A stretch of 64,000 nucleotides of DNA from Calycina herbarum (GCA_001414485.1 LLEY01000010.1:587518-651517); one strand, 5' to 3'. Positions 1-11,370 are shown, counted from the first letter of the stretch. Made by a program: numbers and translations. Notes: generated by a model from the sequence alone, not told the origin.

Positions 1-590
1 AATTTCGAAATCCCCGGATCAAGGTTAAGCCGATCCGACAAGGCTGCGATTCTTCATCGGCCTTAAGATTCACCCTTCACCCTTCACCAATTTTTCCCGG
101 CTCAGACTTCATTTCCATCCGAACTCCACTTCAAGTTTCAACAACATCTCCACACTCATTTCCTCTCCACATTTTATTTTCCCGTTCCCGTCACTCCACC
201 TCCGGATCGTCCTCTCCCCAGATCCCCAAGCTTGAGCTTGAGCTTCAATTTCCCCCCATTTACTCCAGAAGAAATCACATCAACACCTACGTTAGGGAGT
301 ATCGACTCTCGACCACCTCAATTGACATGCTACCACCAGCAATTGCCTTCCCCACACTTCGACGATAGTCGCAAAAGATACTCTGCGAATCATTCGAATC
401 TCCAATCCACGAATCCTTCGAAAACGAGTCGAAACAATATATCTTGGAACCACAAAGGTCGCGTGGGGAATACGATATCTACAGCAGTAGGAAATGCGTT
501 GAAATCTGTCATCTGTAGTCTTATGGCACATTCATTTATGGCGGCAGAGAATGATGGGGCGATAAAACCACTCGTCAAAATACAAACTCG
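1..590. other. 5' flank of the PPR-like gene
   Basis: This stretch is pyrimidine-rich, with many CTCC/TTCC runs and CACTTC blocks, as is common in fungal promoters and 5' leaders. An open frame from about 232 to 594 starts only from TTG and overlaps the PPR start by four bases. I see no conserved protein in it. An upstream exon feeding into the PPR frame cannot be excluded, because that frame is closed by a TGA at 552-554. Confidence 0.4.
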
Positions 591-2972
591 ATGATCGTCC
601 ACAGCGGTGTCGTTACCCACACGCGTGGTGGTCTATATGCAAACCTGCACTTCCATACTCGACAATTTCGAAGATGTTTTTACGAAACGCCAGCATATTC
701 TTCTCTTTACACACAACAAGAAAAGAGGCCGCCAATTCCTCCCGATACTCTTCGCTGGACTTATGATAACTTGCCCACTGGCCAACCTCTACCAGGCATA
801 CCCGCACCAGGCTCGCACGCACCGGAACATTACTTTCCACTGTATTCCAGAAATTCAAAGGCACATAGAAGGTGGGAGAAAAGGCACAACAGACCCAACT
901 TCGTGCCAGGTTTACTTCCATACGACCCTACAGACAAATGGGCAGACCAAAACCATAACACCACATTGTTATTGGCAGCCCAGACGCTTCGTACTGCTCT
1001 GCGTTCTGGAGAGCCTCATGCTATTCTTCGATCACTGATCAGATTATCATTTCAAGCCGATAGAACCGCCCTCACAAATATTCTGGCCTCGATGCCAGCT
1101 AATACCTTCTCGGAAGTTTTGCGCTGCTTGGATCCCAAGCACTTCCTCCATCATTACCAAAGACTTCACGAAAATATTGGCCCGACAACATCCAAGCTAC
1201 TCAGTCTCCCGAAGGTTGATGCTATCAGTTATCACAAGTTTAGCTCCATATTCCTCTCCCTGATCAAGGAAGTTGTGGCTGCTCGTCGACAATCACACCC
1301 CTTCACTGCTATCGACCTTCGTTACACGTTGAGGTGTGCTAGAGGGGTCGGGGATCTTAAATATGCGGAAGATGTTTGGTGGGCTTTGACCACTTCAGGG
1401 AAAGGTTATTTGGCCCCAGATATCGATTGCTATAATGATCTACTCGGGGTGATATGTTGGTCTGACACCCTGCATCCTATTAAGAGACGCAGACTGAGAA
1501 ATATTCCTTGGAACTTTGCCCCTCGTTCCTGGGTTACACCCCCGGTTGAACTCGAAGGGCACCGGCTTGGGGAGAGAGGTATTGGGAATCGCGTCGAGGT
1601 ACTCTTCAATGATATGGTCTCTACCGGTCAAAGGGGAAATGAGGAAACTTTCTGTCACATGATAATTGGGTTTGGTCGAGAAAGGGATTTCGCTGCGGTT
1701 GAATCTATCCTCAAGCGTGTCTGGAATATCGACGTGCAAGAGCTTCTGAAATATAATGCAAACCCTCAACTTTCCGCCAGGAGTTATCCACGAGACTCTC
1801 CCTTTTATCCCAGCCAACAGATTCTCTACTCAATTGCTCACTGTTACGGTTCTAATAATCAAGTACCGACTGCTTTGGCAATCATCGACTTTATTTCGAG
1901 TCAATACTCCGTTAAGCCGAATATGGACGCCTGGCATGAACTTCTACGCTGGGCGTATACTCTCTCCCGACCAACCTCACGACCTCCTCGCCGGGCTTAT
2001 AAACATCAGCCATTTTTTATGTCAAGCAGCATCAACTCGAACGCTGTCATGAACTTGTGGAACACGATGGTTTCAGAACCATACAACATCAAGCCAAGCC
2101 TCGAAATGTACGATCTTGTTGTGAGAAGTGCGTTATCAGTCCGAAAACTCCGGGATGCAGAAGATCTTATGGAGGAGGGAAGAAGTCGTCACAAAATCGA
2201 TGTCTACAAGCTTGGTTACTTGTTGGAACCCCTGGGTAAAATGCGGAAAGGCAGTATGGGTTATGAGAAGCTCGCGCGTCAAGCTCACTTCCAGCAGTTG
2301 CAGGTTCGCCGTAACAGACTTATGATCAGGCGATGGGTTGAAAAACTACTGTTGACACCCCACAACAGCTCTCTCAAGAAGAAGCTCTCGTGGTATGCGA
2401 GGGGGATTCCTAGACTCGTTGGTAACTGGATGTCGTTTGTACCGCATCGTATTGAATATCCCACGGCGACGGGACATGTTCGCTTCTGGTCCGGATCTTT
2501 CAACTCCAATCGAGAAAGGGTTTGGAGGTTACGATATGGTACAGAGCAAGGGGCGGATAGACAGGAAGAAAGAAGATCGAGACTTCCTTCTGGGATGAAT
2601 ATTGTTGAGCCCGTGCCAAAATTGGTCTCGCATTCCAAGCGACCATTTAAAAACACGAGCCCGGAGCGCAGAAGGAAACAAGCGAGGAAAGAGAGGATTA
2701 TGGTTCGATTCAAGATTCCGGAACTGTCCATCCGTCGAAAATTCTTACCTTCTAAATCCTCTTCGGGGCTGTGGAAAGCGGCTATGAGGATGAGCAAGCC
2801 ATCTTATGTTTCCAAAGCAAGGGCGAAGGAATTGAAGATGTGGCAACGATATCATAAATTGCGACCACGGCTGCTCAAGAAGTGCACTGAGGTGGAAAAA
2901 ACACTTGTGAGGAAGGTTACTTCAAGATCCTGGCTCGCGGGTGAGGAAGTTAAGCAAAAGTGGAGGAGGTGA
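591..2972 (+). CDS. mitochondrial pentatricopeptide-repeat-like protein, 793 aa
   Basis: Intronless gene. The N-terminus is rich in Arg, Phe and Tyr with few acidic residues (RQFRRCFYETPAYSS near residues 25-40), which fits a mitochondrial presequence. The middle third contains helical hairpins of PPR type: the segment around DLRYTLRCARGVGDLKYAEDVW, and later MYDLVVRSALSVRKLRDAEDLMEEGR, have the Y-x3-I/L ... A-x-D/E-x-L/V-W/M pattern. The last 200 residues are strongly basic with RRKQARKER-like clusters, compatible with RNA binding. Fungal proteins of this kind act in processing or translation of mitochondrial transcripts; which transcript cannot be told from the sequence. The ATG at 591 is the first in frame after the TGA at 552-554. 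Family assignment is moderately sure; an exact orthologue (for example a Cya5- or Aep-like factor) is not claimed. Confidence 0.75.
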   Translation: MIVHSGVVTHTRGGLYANLHFHTRQFRRCFYETPAYSSLYTQQEKRPPIPPDTLRWTYDNLPTGQPLPGIPAPGSHAPEHYFPLYSRNSKAHRRWEKRHNRPNFVPGLLPYDPTDKWADQNHNTTLLLAAQTLRTALRSGEPHAILRSLIRLSFQADRTALTNILASMPANTFSEVLRCLDPKHFLHHYQRLHENIGPTTSKLLSLPKVDAISYHKFSSIFLSLIKEVVAARRQSHPFTAIDLRYTLRCARGVGDLKYAEDVWWALTTSGKGYLAPDIDCYNDLLGVICWSDTLHPIKRRRLRNIPWNFAPRSWVTPPVELEGHRLGERGIGNRVEVLFNDMVSTGQRGNEETFCHMIIGFGRERDFAAVESILKRVWNIDVQELLKYNANPQLSARSYPRDSPFYPSQQILYSIAHCYGSNNQVPTALAIIDFISSQYSVKPNMDAWHELLRWAYTLSRPTSRPPRRAYKHQPFFMSSSINSNAVMNLWNTMVSEPYNIKPSLEMYDLVVRSALSVRKLRDAEDLMEEGRSRHKIDVYKLGYLLEPLGKMRKGSMGYEKLARQAHFQQLQVRRNRLMIRRWVEKLLLTPHNSSLKKKLSWYARGIPRLVGNWMSFVPHRIEYPTATGHVRFWSGSFNSNRERVWRLRYGTEQGADRQEERRSRLPSGMNIVEPVPKLVSHSKRPFKNTSPERRRKQARKERIMVRFKIPELSIRRKFLPSKSSSGLWKAAMRMSKPSYVSKARAKELKMWQRYHKLRPRLLKKCTEVEKTLVRKVTSRSWLAGEEVKQKWRR

Positions 2973-3290
2973 GCGAGGAAACAACATCGAAAACCAGGTG
3001 TGTTTCGGGGGGTGTGGATTTGATATGGATTTTTTGTTGGTTGAAAGTTGGGTTGGCGGGTTTGGTAGGGATTTTATGAGGGAGAACAGCACCGAAGTGT
3101 GGAGTTTTTTATGTGTATATGAGGGATGAGGATGTAGAATATAAGTTTTATTTCTGTTTGAACTAGTTAAATGAGAAGATTTAGAGCTTATACCGCCACT
3201 CCTCACCTCTGAACTAGTTATTATTCTCGAATTAGCTTTTACTAAAGGAATATATCTAGTTTTTAAGAATTCTAATAATTAGAATAAGAA
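2973..3290. other. 3' flank of the PPR-like gene
   Basis: GT-rich DNA just after the stop codon, followed by increasingly AT-rich sequence. A GAACTAGTTA motif occurs twice (about 3160 and 3212). No gene seen. Confidence 0.4.
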
Positions 3291-3640
3291 ATAAGTCTAT
3301 TTCTATATCTTCTCTAAAGTTTACTTGAAAATTCTTATTATCCTAGCTAAGTAGAATAATTATTTAAATTATTTAAATTAACTTAAAATAACTAGAATAA
3401 TCTATAAAATAAAGTATTAGTTAGTCTATTTCTACGTCTTCTTAAAACTTAAGTTGAATATTTATATTATTTTAACTTAGTAGAGTAGAGTAATACTTTA
3501 AATCAAATAAAAATTATAAAATACCTAAGCTAATAATAAGAATAAAAAAAGAAGTCTATTTTTATATTATGTCTTCTAAGAAGTTTACTTGAAAATTCCT
3601 ATTCTCCTAGCTAAGTACTCATAGAATAATCATTTTAAAT
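3291..3640. repeat. AT-rich tandem repeat, three diverged units
   Basis: Three head-to-tail units start near 3293, 3421 and 3552. Each has the order TCTATTTCTAT, CTTCT, A-GTTTACTTGAAAATTC, CTAGCTAAGTAGA. They differ mainly by transitions and small gaps and are very AT-rich, as expected for RIP-damaged repeats. The same core is found in reverse complement, less mutated, at about 10601-10650 and 10715-10764. Confidence 0.6.
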
Positions 3641-3661
3641 TAAAGGTCGAGGAAAATTCAT

Positions 3662-3955
3662 CAGTCTAAAAGGAGAGAAGAGTGTTATTTACAGGTACTC
3701 TACGAATAGTAAGGTGGAAAATGTCGGCTATTGATAGGTAACCTATAGATAGCAACTTATAAGAGAGGGGGAAAACAGTCCGACTATTAGTAGGTGACCG
3801 ACCTACAAATTACAGGAGGAAAGACTTTAATAATTAGTAAGGTAACCTACAAATAGAAGCGAAAAAGAAAGCCTGCTATTGGTACAGTATGTAACATATT
3901 AATCGTAAGAGAAAAATGTCCGACGATCAGCAGGTAACCTACTATTAACTCTCAA
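3662..3955. repeat. diverged minisatellite of about 50 bp
   Basis: About five imperfect units each carry a CCGACTATTAGTAGG-like segment, then TAACCTAC, then a purine-rich GAGGAAAGAC-like stretch. Units begin near 3722, 3777, 3824, 3870 and 3920. The sequence between here and the sulfatase gene (3956-4494) shows no further gene. Confidence 0.5.
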
Positions 3956-4494
3956 AATTCACGCATACTACTACAAGAAAAGATTCAAGGTTTTACGAGT
4001 GTTTATTATGCTTCCACCACTTCGAGACTACGTCTGTTTAGCTACTTGCAATTCCACCGACTCAATTGTTTGATTTGTGATTTTTCCTCCCCCTGATCCT
4101 CCACGGGCTCTCCACTTGTTCTTCTACCACAAATCCACCATCCCCCAACTTCAAAGCTCATCCCTCTACAGCCAAAGGTCGGCCAACAAGCATGCAATTT
4201 TGAGTGTATCCACCCCAAGCTCGCGATCATAAAATGTACACTTACAAGAGAAGAAAAGAAGAAAATCCCCACAAATCGAGGCGTGAGATTATAAGAAAAG
4301 CAAATTCCTCCATCGCTGACCATGAGAAAAAGACAGAAAACGAAAGGTTCCAAACTCCGTGAAAATGACAAATTAGGGAATGTAGATGCAGCGCACGCTT
4401 AGATGATCGCTCCATCAATGATCGCTAAGGGCCATGGGAAAAAGCAAGACGAGGTCGGTGTCGTTGAAATTCATTTTGTTGAAGGCGTATGCAA

Positions 4495-6288
4495 TCATTG
4501 ACCATGAGCTCCAGCCTGCTCAACAACAACACCACCCATTCCACCCGCTCCAACACCCCCAAGACCAGTATACATATCTCTGCCCTTGGCATCAACAGCC
4601 GGGAATCTGGCCTTCAACTCCAAATCATCGAGAGGAATGTGAGAGCGAATATACTTCTCCCGCCCATCATCATTTGGATTGTGGTCCCAGCTGGTAAAGT
4701 GGCCTTGCTTAAGAGCAGCCCAGACCAATCGTCGTTGACGTTGAGAAACGAGGACATCATTGGTAATCTTCTCCATATCCCATTTAGCCTTTGCCTCCGC
4801 AACGAAAGCCTCCAGTGTCTTTGCAACTTCCTCAGTGAAGAGCGAGTTCTTATGAGTAAGAGCGGCGAGGTTGACGAGTTCCTTTGGATCGGTACCAAGG
4901 TTGTACAATTGATCAGGGTCTGCAGGGCAGGTGATGTACTTCCAATCGCCACGACGAATCATCATCATTGGAGCGATGGTTCCCTCGCCACAGTACTCGG
5001 CGAATACGGTATCAGATCCTCCGGATACATCTTGAAGGTGGGGTAGCAAAGAACTTCCATCCATTGGTAGACCATCCCATAATTTGGTGTGGACGATATC
5101 AACAAGGGTTGGGAGGATGTCCAGCGTGGAAACATTGGCGGAGACGTGATGTGGCTTGAAAGTTGCAGGGTGGTGAACCAAAAGCGGGACACGAACTGAG
5201 GCCTCAAAGTAAGACATCTTGTACCAGAGACCACGCTCTCCTAGCATATCTCCATGATCACCGCTGAAGACGACAATGGTATCTTCATCCAAACGGCAGT
5301 CTTTGAGGGTTTGCAGCAAGCGTCCAATGCAATCATCGACATAGGAGACTGCTCCGTAGTATGCACGTCTGGCTCTCTTGACCTCATCAGCAGTGAACTT
5401 CTTTCCCCAGAGGTCGCAGACTCTGAGCAAGCGCTGGCTGTGAGAATCAAGCTCCTCTTGTGGAATATTGACATCTGGCAGATCAATATCGACATCCTCA
5501 TAGAGATCCCAGAACTTCTTTTCAATTGTGTATGGATCGTGGGGATGGGTCAAGGAGACAGTCATGCAGAATGGTCTGGCATTGGCACCCTTGCGGACGT
5601 GGTCATACATGAACTGCTTGGATCTAGATCGGTTAGTAAGTATTCTGACAGGTAGGACAAGTTACAAAACTTACTTGTACATGACCTCCTCATCGTAATC
5701 AAGCTGATTGCTGCGCACACAGGGACCGGCTTGCAAGATGGAGCTAGCATTGTGGTACCATTCCAATCTGCGATCTGGATCCTCCCAGTTGACAGCCCAT
5801 CCATAATCGCCAGGGTAGATGTCGCTGGTCAATCGGCTCTCGTACCCATGCAATTGCTCTCCAATAAAGTGCATCTTGCCCGCCAATGTGGTTTCATAGC
5901 CCGCCGCACGAAGGTAGTGGGCATAAGTTGGGATGCTTGGATCAATGGAGGAGGCATTGTCATACGAACCGATCTTGGTGGGGAGTTGGCCAGAGACCAT
6001 GGACATTCGGCTGGGGGCACACAAAGGTGAGGGGCAGTAGGCCGAGTCAAAAACCACGGCGCCAGCTGCCAAAGCGTCTAGGTTGGGAGTCTTGATCTGC
6101 GACTTTGGGTTGTGCATCTTGAGGAGAGGAGCTGCCAATTGGTCTGCCATGATATACAAGATATTTGGCTGCTTGCCAGAAGGAGAGGCGGCAAATTGAA
6201 TTGGTGGTGAAAGCATGCCAGAGGGAGGAGAGGGAGTTGAGAAGCGTTGGCGGGGAGAGAGGGGAACCGAGTTGAGATCGGGCGCCAT
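4495..6288 (-). CDS. choline sulfatase (sulfatase family), 580 aa
   Basis: Two exons, complement(4495..5623, 5675..6288). The 51-nt intron begins GTAAGT, has a CTAAC branch-type sequence and ends CTAG. The protein hydrolyses choline-O-sulfate to choline and sulfate, a sulfur and osmolyte scavenging reaction. The sulfatase signature C-A-P-S-R starts at Cys90, the residue converted to formylglycine. Metal ligands are visible in MADQ (Asp49-Gln50) and SGDHGD (Asp327-His328). The segments HFIGEQLHGYESRLTSDIYPGDYGW and WYHNASSILQAGP, and the Cys/His pattern, match the betC/fungal choline-sulfatase subgroup rather than arylsulfatases. There is no signal peptide; a Ser/Pro-rich 40-residue N-terminal extension precedes the core, so the enzyme is probably cytosolic. 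The length is close to that of other fungal members, and the gene looks intact. Confidence 0.93.
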
Positions 6289-6700
6289 GGTGAAGAGTGT
6301 TCAAGAGGCTTTGTTGGAGGGTTGAGATTGGTCTTGTGCCAGAATCGGCGTGGTCGCGTGTGAAGCGCGGGGTGGAGTGGAAGAGGAGGTTGTTCCGATC
6401 TGGAGGGTTGGAGTTGTTTGTGGGGGAAGTGGAAGAGGAGGTTGTTCCGATCTGGAGGGTTGGAGTTGTTTGTGGGGAGAAGTGGAAGTGGAAGTGGAAG
6501 CGGCGGAAGAAGGACAAAGAAGGGAGATAATGATATTGTGTATTGTGTGATTCCTTTGTTGTCTTGCCTAATACTGAGAGTGAAGGCTGAAGTAGTGAAG
6601 CGTGTAGAGTGAGGGAAGAAAGTAGGATGGTGGGGAGAAGATGGGGAAATTAAGAGAGAGAAGAGAGGAATCAAGAGATTCATATATATACCAACTTACC
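6289..6700 (-). promoter_or_regulatory. upstream region of the sulfatase gene with a 52-bp tandem duplication
   Basis: Two adjacent 52-bp copies (6376-6427 and 6428-6479) differ at about two positions and are followed by a short GTGGAA run. They lie 90-190 bp upstream of the start codon, so in the 5' leader or core promoter. On the minus strand a TATATATG tract lies near 6679-6688, about 390 bp from the start codon. Which of these is functional is unknown. Confidence 0.5.
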
Positions 6701-9700
6701 ATAGAAGGCGGTCAGGACAAAGGGAGCAAGCTCCTCAATGCCGGTGCCGGATCAGCTTCTTGGGCCATGGCAAGTCATAGCATCGCCAGACCCGTTGGCA
6801 GCCATTTCCTGGGGAGGAGAGTGAGTGGCAGTAGTGGCAGTGTGGCCGTATGCGATGTTGTGATCCCTCTTCCAAAAAACGCAATTGCATTGTCATCCGA
6901 ATCCACACCAAACCCCTTTAGGACACTCTAGGATAGATGAACACCACTCGGAATCTCAACTCGCCCTTGCTGCCGCCCTCGAGAGATAACACACCTCTCA
7001 AATTCTCCCAAATCGGTCGAGGAGCAACATGGGAACAGCCTCTCGTCGCATTCGCTTTCCGTGACATTCGAAATTGCCAGCTCGCTGTTTCGACGTCCTG
7101 CATTTTTCTTATCAGCAGCCTGGCGCATCTCCGACCCTCCCTTGCCGCACAAGCCAGGCATCAAGAATTCCCTCCCATAATTCATCACAACTTTCCACAA
7201 CGTCGCCTCGATAAAATTCCTCGAAATTCCTACTCAGATCACTTTATACCTCGACCAGGGCTGAGTTCAAAATTTGTGGCGTTGCTGGTTGTCTATGTCG
7301 AAATCTACGACTTGTGAATAGCTTCACCATTCCCCGTTTCGGTTAAGAAGTCCTCCACGCCAGGCATCTCTGCAGGTGGCACCCTCAATTTTCTGCCCGT
7401 GGTTCCTTCCTCTTGCTTCCTCTTGATCACCTCGCTGCCCAACTGGACCCCTCTTTTGGATCTCCCTTCCACTTGCTGACCGGCAATACCTGGGCCAAAA
7501 CACCTGCCCTCTCCGACTCCAGCTGGGAGATGGTGGACATGCAACGAGCCATGTGATACCGTTGCACTGGCTGATTATCTTGGAAAAAGGGGGGCATCGA
7601 CATCTATCGCCGACCATCCTTCGGCTTGTATCGGTGCCACGTCTCAATGCTTCGACACTTGGATGAACAAACTTTGATATGCTTTCTCATCCACCCACGC
7701 CTTTTCGACGATCAACATCCCCCTTCATAGCCTTGCAGAAGCCTCGCCGGACACAGCCTCGAGTCATGTCCATCTCCTCCACTGAGATACTCTCCTCATG
7801 TCCTCACCAGCCTCGTCAGGGAAGGCAGGATCCATCAAGCTCTGTCAGCATCGAACTGGCGTCCTGGCTGGTTACGGTGCCTGCTTCTGCTGCAGACAAG
7901 TCCCCGATTCGCATGACACCAGCCGTTAGAGGTTTAGTGGCAATTGAACGTCATTTTTCTGTCCCCAGATTGGCTGTTTGGCCAGCTCACTTCCTAGCGG
8001 CTTGCCCAGCTGGGAGAGGGGCAAAATGAGGGGCAAAATGAGGGGTACAAGATGGGACACGTGAGGCGAACGTTGAAATACGATAACGTGCCGAGCAAGG
8101 GACTTCCACGTCGTCGCATTTCAATGCCCGGGATCGGAATGTACAACATCGTCGAGTGCCTCCTGTACGAGTATCACTGGCAGAAAAAGACAAAAGAGGA
8201 AATTCCTCGTCGTGTCATGACAGTTGTGGTGGTGGAGGGTTGATTGGATCCAACATGCGAAAAGGATCAATCATCAAGTATGGCACCATCGATCCACATC
8301 CGGTTCCGGAAGTAGTCAGAAATTTCAATCATGAACCAAGACCATACTCGACGTCCAACGAACACCCACGCGACTCATGTTCAATCAGATAAGGAGTCGG
8401 ACGGAAACCACGGCTCAGCCTTACGATTCGGAGGTAACAGTCATCAAACGTCAAAACTCCGGACTTGCCATATACAGCCCTCGTCAACCTTTTTGGAAAT
8501 CAGTATCACCATTCCTCCTTCAGCCACGGAGCTGCCGTCTCCTTCCGTACAATCTTGGGGTCTCAGATATATCATCCCGTTACCTATCAAGCAGGTCACA
8601 AAAAAACCATCAAGGCGGAATCCTGCAACTACCCGTCATGTACGACATATTTCCTATCTAGATCTCAGCTGGATGTCTACTTTGGGGTGTTGTCTTGTCC
8701 ATGGTGATCTTCAAATTCAGCTGGCGATCATCGCGATCATCTTGGACAAGAAGGCTGTGCATACCATTTTTCCATTTCACAGAGAAGGTTGTTGAGCGTT
8801 TTCAACTGCACGACATCTACCTCCTTCTCAAATTACATGCAGGAACAGGGTTCCTCGATGGCATCATTTTTCAACTCTATATTTCTCTAATTATGGCCAA
8901 AATTTGGGTTTTAAACCAGCATTGCTGGTCAAATGGTTATGCCGGCAAAATACCATTGGTCGGGTTTTCACCCGGAATCAGTCTTATTCAGCGAGGGGTG
9001 TCAAATCTTTTCCAAGATTTGACACGTAATATCAAGGTATATTGCATAGAGCCGCCCTCAAAGGTTTTTCGCCTGCCATTGTTTTCTGCTTTTTTCCATT
9101 TCATGCCAAGAAATGTTGGGGTAGATCCGTTGGCAAACGCGGGGAAGAGATTAGATTTTCGAAGGATGTACTCCTTTTCCCGATGTGTTAGGTCGATGTA
9201 CTTCGGATTTAGCTCATGCCCGATAGTCTACCTTCCTCGAATTCCTTCTTGTGGAGGAGCTGGAAGGAATATCTACCAGAGTTATCTTTGGCTGTTTAGC
9301 CGGCCAGTTTCAAGTTACCTGCCTTTTTGAGATTTACATCTTTGGGTTTCGGCACGCGAGATATGTTTACCTGAACACCAGCCTCCTACTTTCGATGATA
9401 TGCCTTTTAACAAGAATTTGGGAGATATTGTTACCCGAAATAGCGAGCGGCGCATTGCAGATCTATGAATGACGTTTTCAAGGATTTCGTTTAGAGCAGG
9501 TCTCATAAGAAATGATATCACCGAGCAGCAAAGAAATGGAGCTTTGTTTGAGAGCGAGTAGTTGTCTACAAGCTTGTTTCAATCAAGACGTTATCAGGCT
9601 ATCTCTGAATATCTGATGTCTCCTCAAATTTCCAAATCATCACGAGCAAATTTCTCCATCTTTAGAAGCTACGCTCAACTCATTTCCTTCGTCCCTCGAT

Positions 9701-9860
9701 GTTACGTCCATAGAAATAACCTCTAAGCAAGTGTCCTCAATTGGTACCAAGCAGCAGAAAAAATGATTGGAGTGAGTGTCTAGTAGTGCAAAACCCGAGG
9801 TCTGAAACATGTAGTAGAAACAATTATAACTCAATTAAGCTTCATAGGGTCTTCTACGAA
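6701..9860. other. 3-kb stretch without a recognisable gene
   Basis: Many short open frames occur on both strands, but none shows a protein family, a splice pattern or a convincing start. The longest (about 8701-9330, plus) is rich in Phe, Ile and Arg and looks random. Short features inside: a 12-bp unit GAGGGGCAAAAT repeated in tandem at 8016-8050, and a perfect 12-bp-stem hairpin at 8998-9025. Confidence 0.5.
8998..9025. repeat. perfect hairpin, 12-bp arms with a 4-nt loop
   Basis: GTGTCAAATCTT, then TTCC, then the exact reverse complement. No flanking gene is recognised, so it cannot be assigned as a terminator. Confidence 0.6.
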
Positions 9861-9872
9861 GCGTATTCCTTG

Positions 9873-10445
9873 CTATCTATTTTCAGTTCCACTCGCAGCT
9901 TCTTCCGTATTTTCATCGCAATCTTCATTGGAAATAGAAACAGAATCATCCTTCTTCTTCTCCTTCTGCTCAACCTTTTCTGAAACATCATTCTTTAACG
10001 TTTCCTCCTCGAAATCTTGTAAATCCCCTTCTTCGAAATATTCCTCAGCTCTTTACTTAACTCGAGTCCAATCATATGAATTACCTCTCTCTCTCTGAAC
10101 ACTTTCCAGCTCAACTCTTTTCAACTCCGCTTCCTCATCATCTTGACCAGTACAGTACAATTTACTTCTCGATCTTCCTCCCTCATCATCGCCCATACTC
10201 TCTCATTTTCTTATCCGAGAATTTCGTTCATCTTCCGAGTAAACAAGTACGCCAAAACATCCTTCCGTCTATCCCAAGCTGAGCCCTTAAGGGCTTTAGA
10301 AACTCGATAGACGGCCTGTATTCGTGGTGGAAATCCATTTCCGCGTTAACTCGAACTTATTCTCTGCTTCACGCAGCAGAACGCTTTGTCCCACCGGCTG
10401 ACATGGATACTATGTGGTTTGGTATACTTTCTGATGACATGTCAC
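9873..10445 (-). pseudogene. decayed acidic coding relic
   Basis: On the minus strand a frame rich in Glu, Asp and Lys (for example GDDEGGRSRSK, EEAELKRVELESVQRERG, and after one TAA stop RAEEYFEEGDLQDFEEETLK) runs from an ATG near 10195 to a TAG at 9873. Upstream of it another frame gives MDFHHEYRPSIEFLK. The composition is unlike the surrounding random frames and suggests a former gene broken by at least one stop and one frameshift. No family is recognised. It could also be a purine-rich low-complexity tract that translates by chance. Confidence 0.3.
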
Positions 10446-11000
10446 GTTTTGCGGCACTTTTGTGTAGAGTAAGTAGGTGGTAAGAAGAATTTAATGTCAC
10501 TTAGTAAGTAGTAAAGGAGGACTTTGTTTAACTCTCGGGCAAGTAATAATATATTGTATTTTCATTGGAACAATTGTCTAAAGCATTTCGGTTAGTTTGA
10601 ATAATTCTTCTACTTAGCTGAGATGATGGGAATTTTCAACTGAATTTCTGGGAACGTGGGAAGATAGAGTTAGTGTTTATTTTATAGCTATTTTTGTTAT
10701 CTTAGTTGATTTTAAGAATTTGTTTTACTTAGCTGAGATAATAGGAATTTTCAAGTGCACTTCCGGGGTTGATCCCTGGGAAAAGTGATTGATTGACTAT
10801 AGTGAGAGAAGAATTTTCCTAGGAGTAAAGCTAGCTACTGCTAATATATATAATATCCATAAAGGATCTTTCACCAGATCCTATGGAATATCCAGTTAGG
10901 CATTCATCAAAACGGTAGTGAGCTATTCATGATCAGAAATGATAATGAACATGTGGTTACTCTCTGGATCCATCATGAAGGACGCCCTCACTGAGTGGCC
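10446..11000. other. AT-rich intergenic DNA with two inverted repeat copies
   Basis: It contains two copies, in reverse orientation, of the repeat seen at 3291-3640 (10601-10650 and 10715-10764), each with CTTAGCTGAGATRATRGG. No gene seen. Confidence 0.5.
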
Positions 11001-11370
11001 ATGAAGCCACAGAAGTCAAAGGGAAAGCAAAAACCTAAGCGAAAGCAGATCGTGTACTCTTCAGATGAATCAAGCTCCAATGTTCTATCAGACGACTCGG
11101 AAGATGACGACATCAATGCTTTTACCAATTACGGATCAAAGAAGAGCAAAGGCAAGGACAGCAAAGCATTATCACCAACCGAATCGAGAACGATTACGCT
11201 AATGGTCCTAGCTAATCATCGATCACTAGATAATTACGATACGTTAGACGGACCCGAACCCACGTCATATAGCCAAATAATAAAGATGCCAGACGTTACA
11301 GGATGGCAAGGAGCTATAGACTAGGAGAAGGCATCTTTAGATAAGAATCGTGTGTAAGTACTCGTCAAGT
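11001..11370 (+). pseudogene. Ty1/copia polyprotein relic (region just before reverse transcriptase)
   Basis: The frame opens with a Lys/Ser/Asp-rich linker and reaches DGPEPTSYSQ, followed by a PDVTGWQGAID segment, a stop, then EKASLDKNRV, a stop, and VLVKYN. This order matches the linker that leads into the reverse transcriptase of Ty1/copia elements: E-P-x-S-Y/F-x-E-A ... W-x-x-A-I/M-x-x-E-x-x-S-L-x-x-N-x-x-W-x-L-V. In-frame stops fall where Glu/Gln and Trp codons are expected, as G-to-A changes would produce. No LTR or downstream reverse transcriptase is seen nearby, so this is an isolated remnant. Confidence 0.5.

Noticed and set aside
232..594. 120-codon frame before the PPR gene
   Set aside because: It starts only with TTG, shows no protein family or targeting signal, and lies in pyrimidine-rich leader DNA.
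6641..7317. Two plus-strand frames (96 and 126 codons) upstream of the sulfatase gene
   Set aside because: No family, no splice support, and composition like that of the shadow frames around them.
8695..9330. 211-codon plus-strand frame
   Set aside because: It begins at a non-ATG codon and has random-looking Phe/Ile/Arg-rich content without hydrophobic periodicity or motifs.
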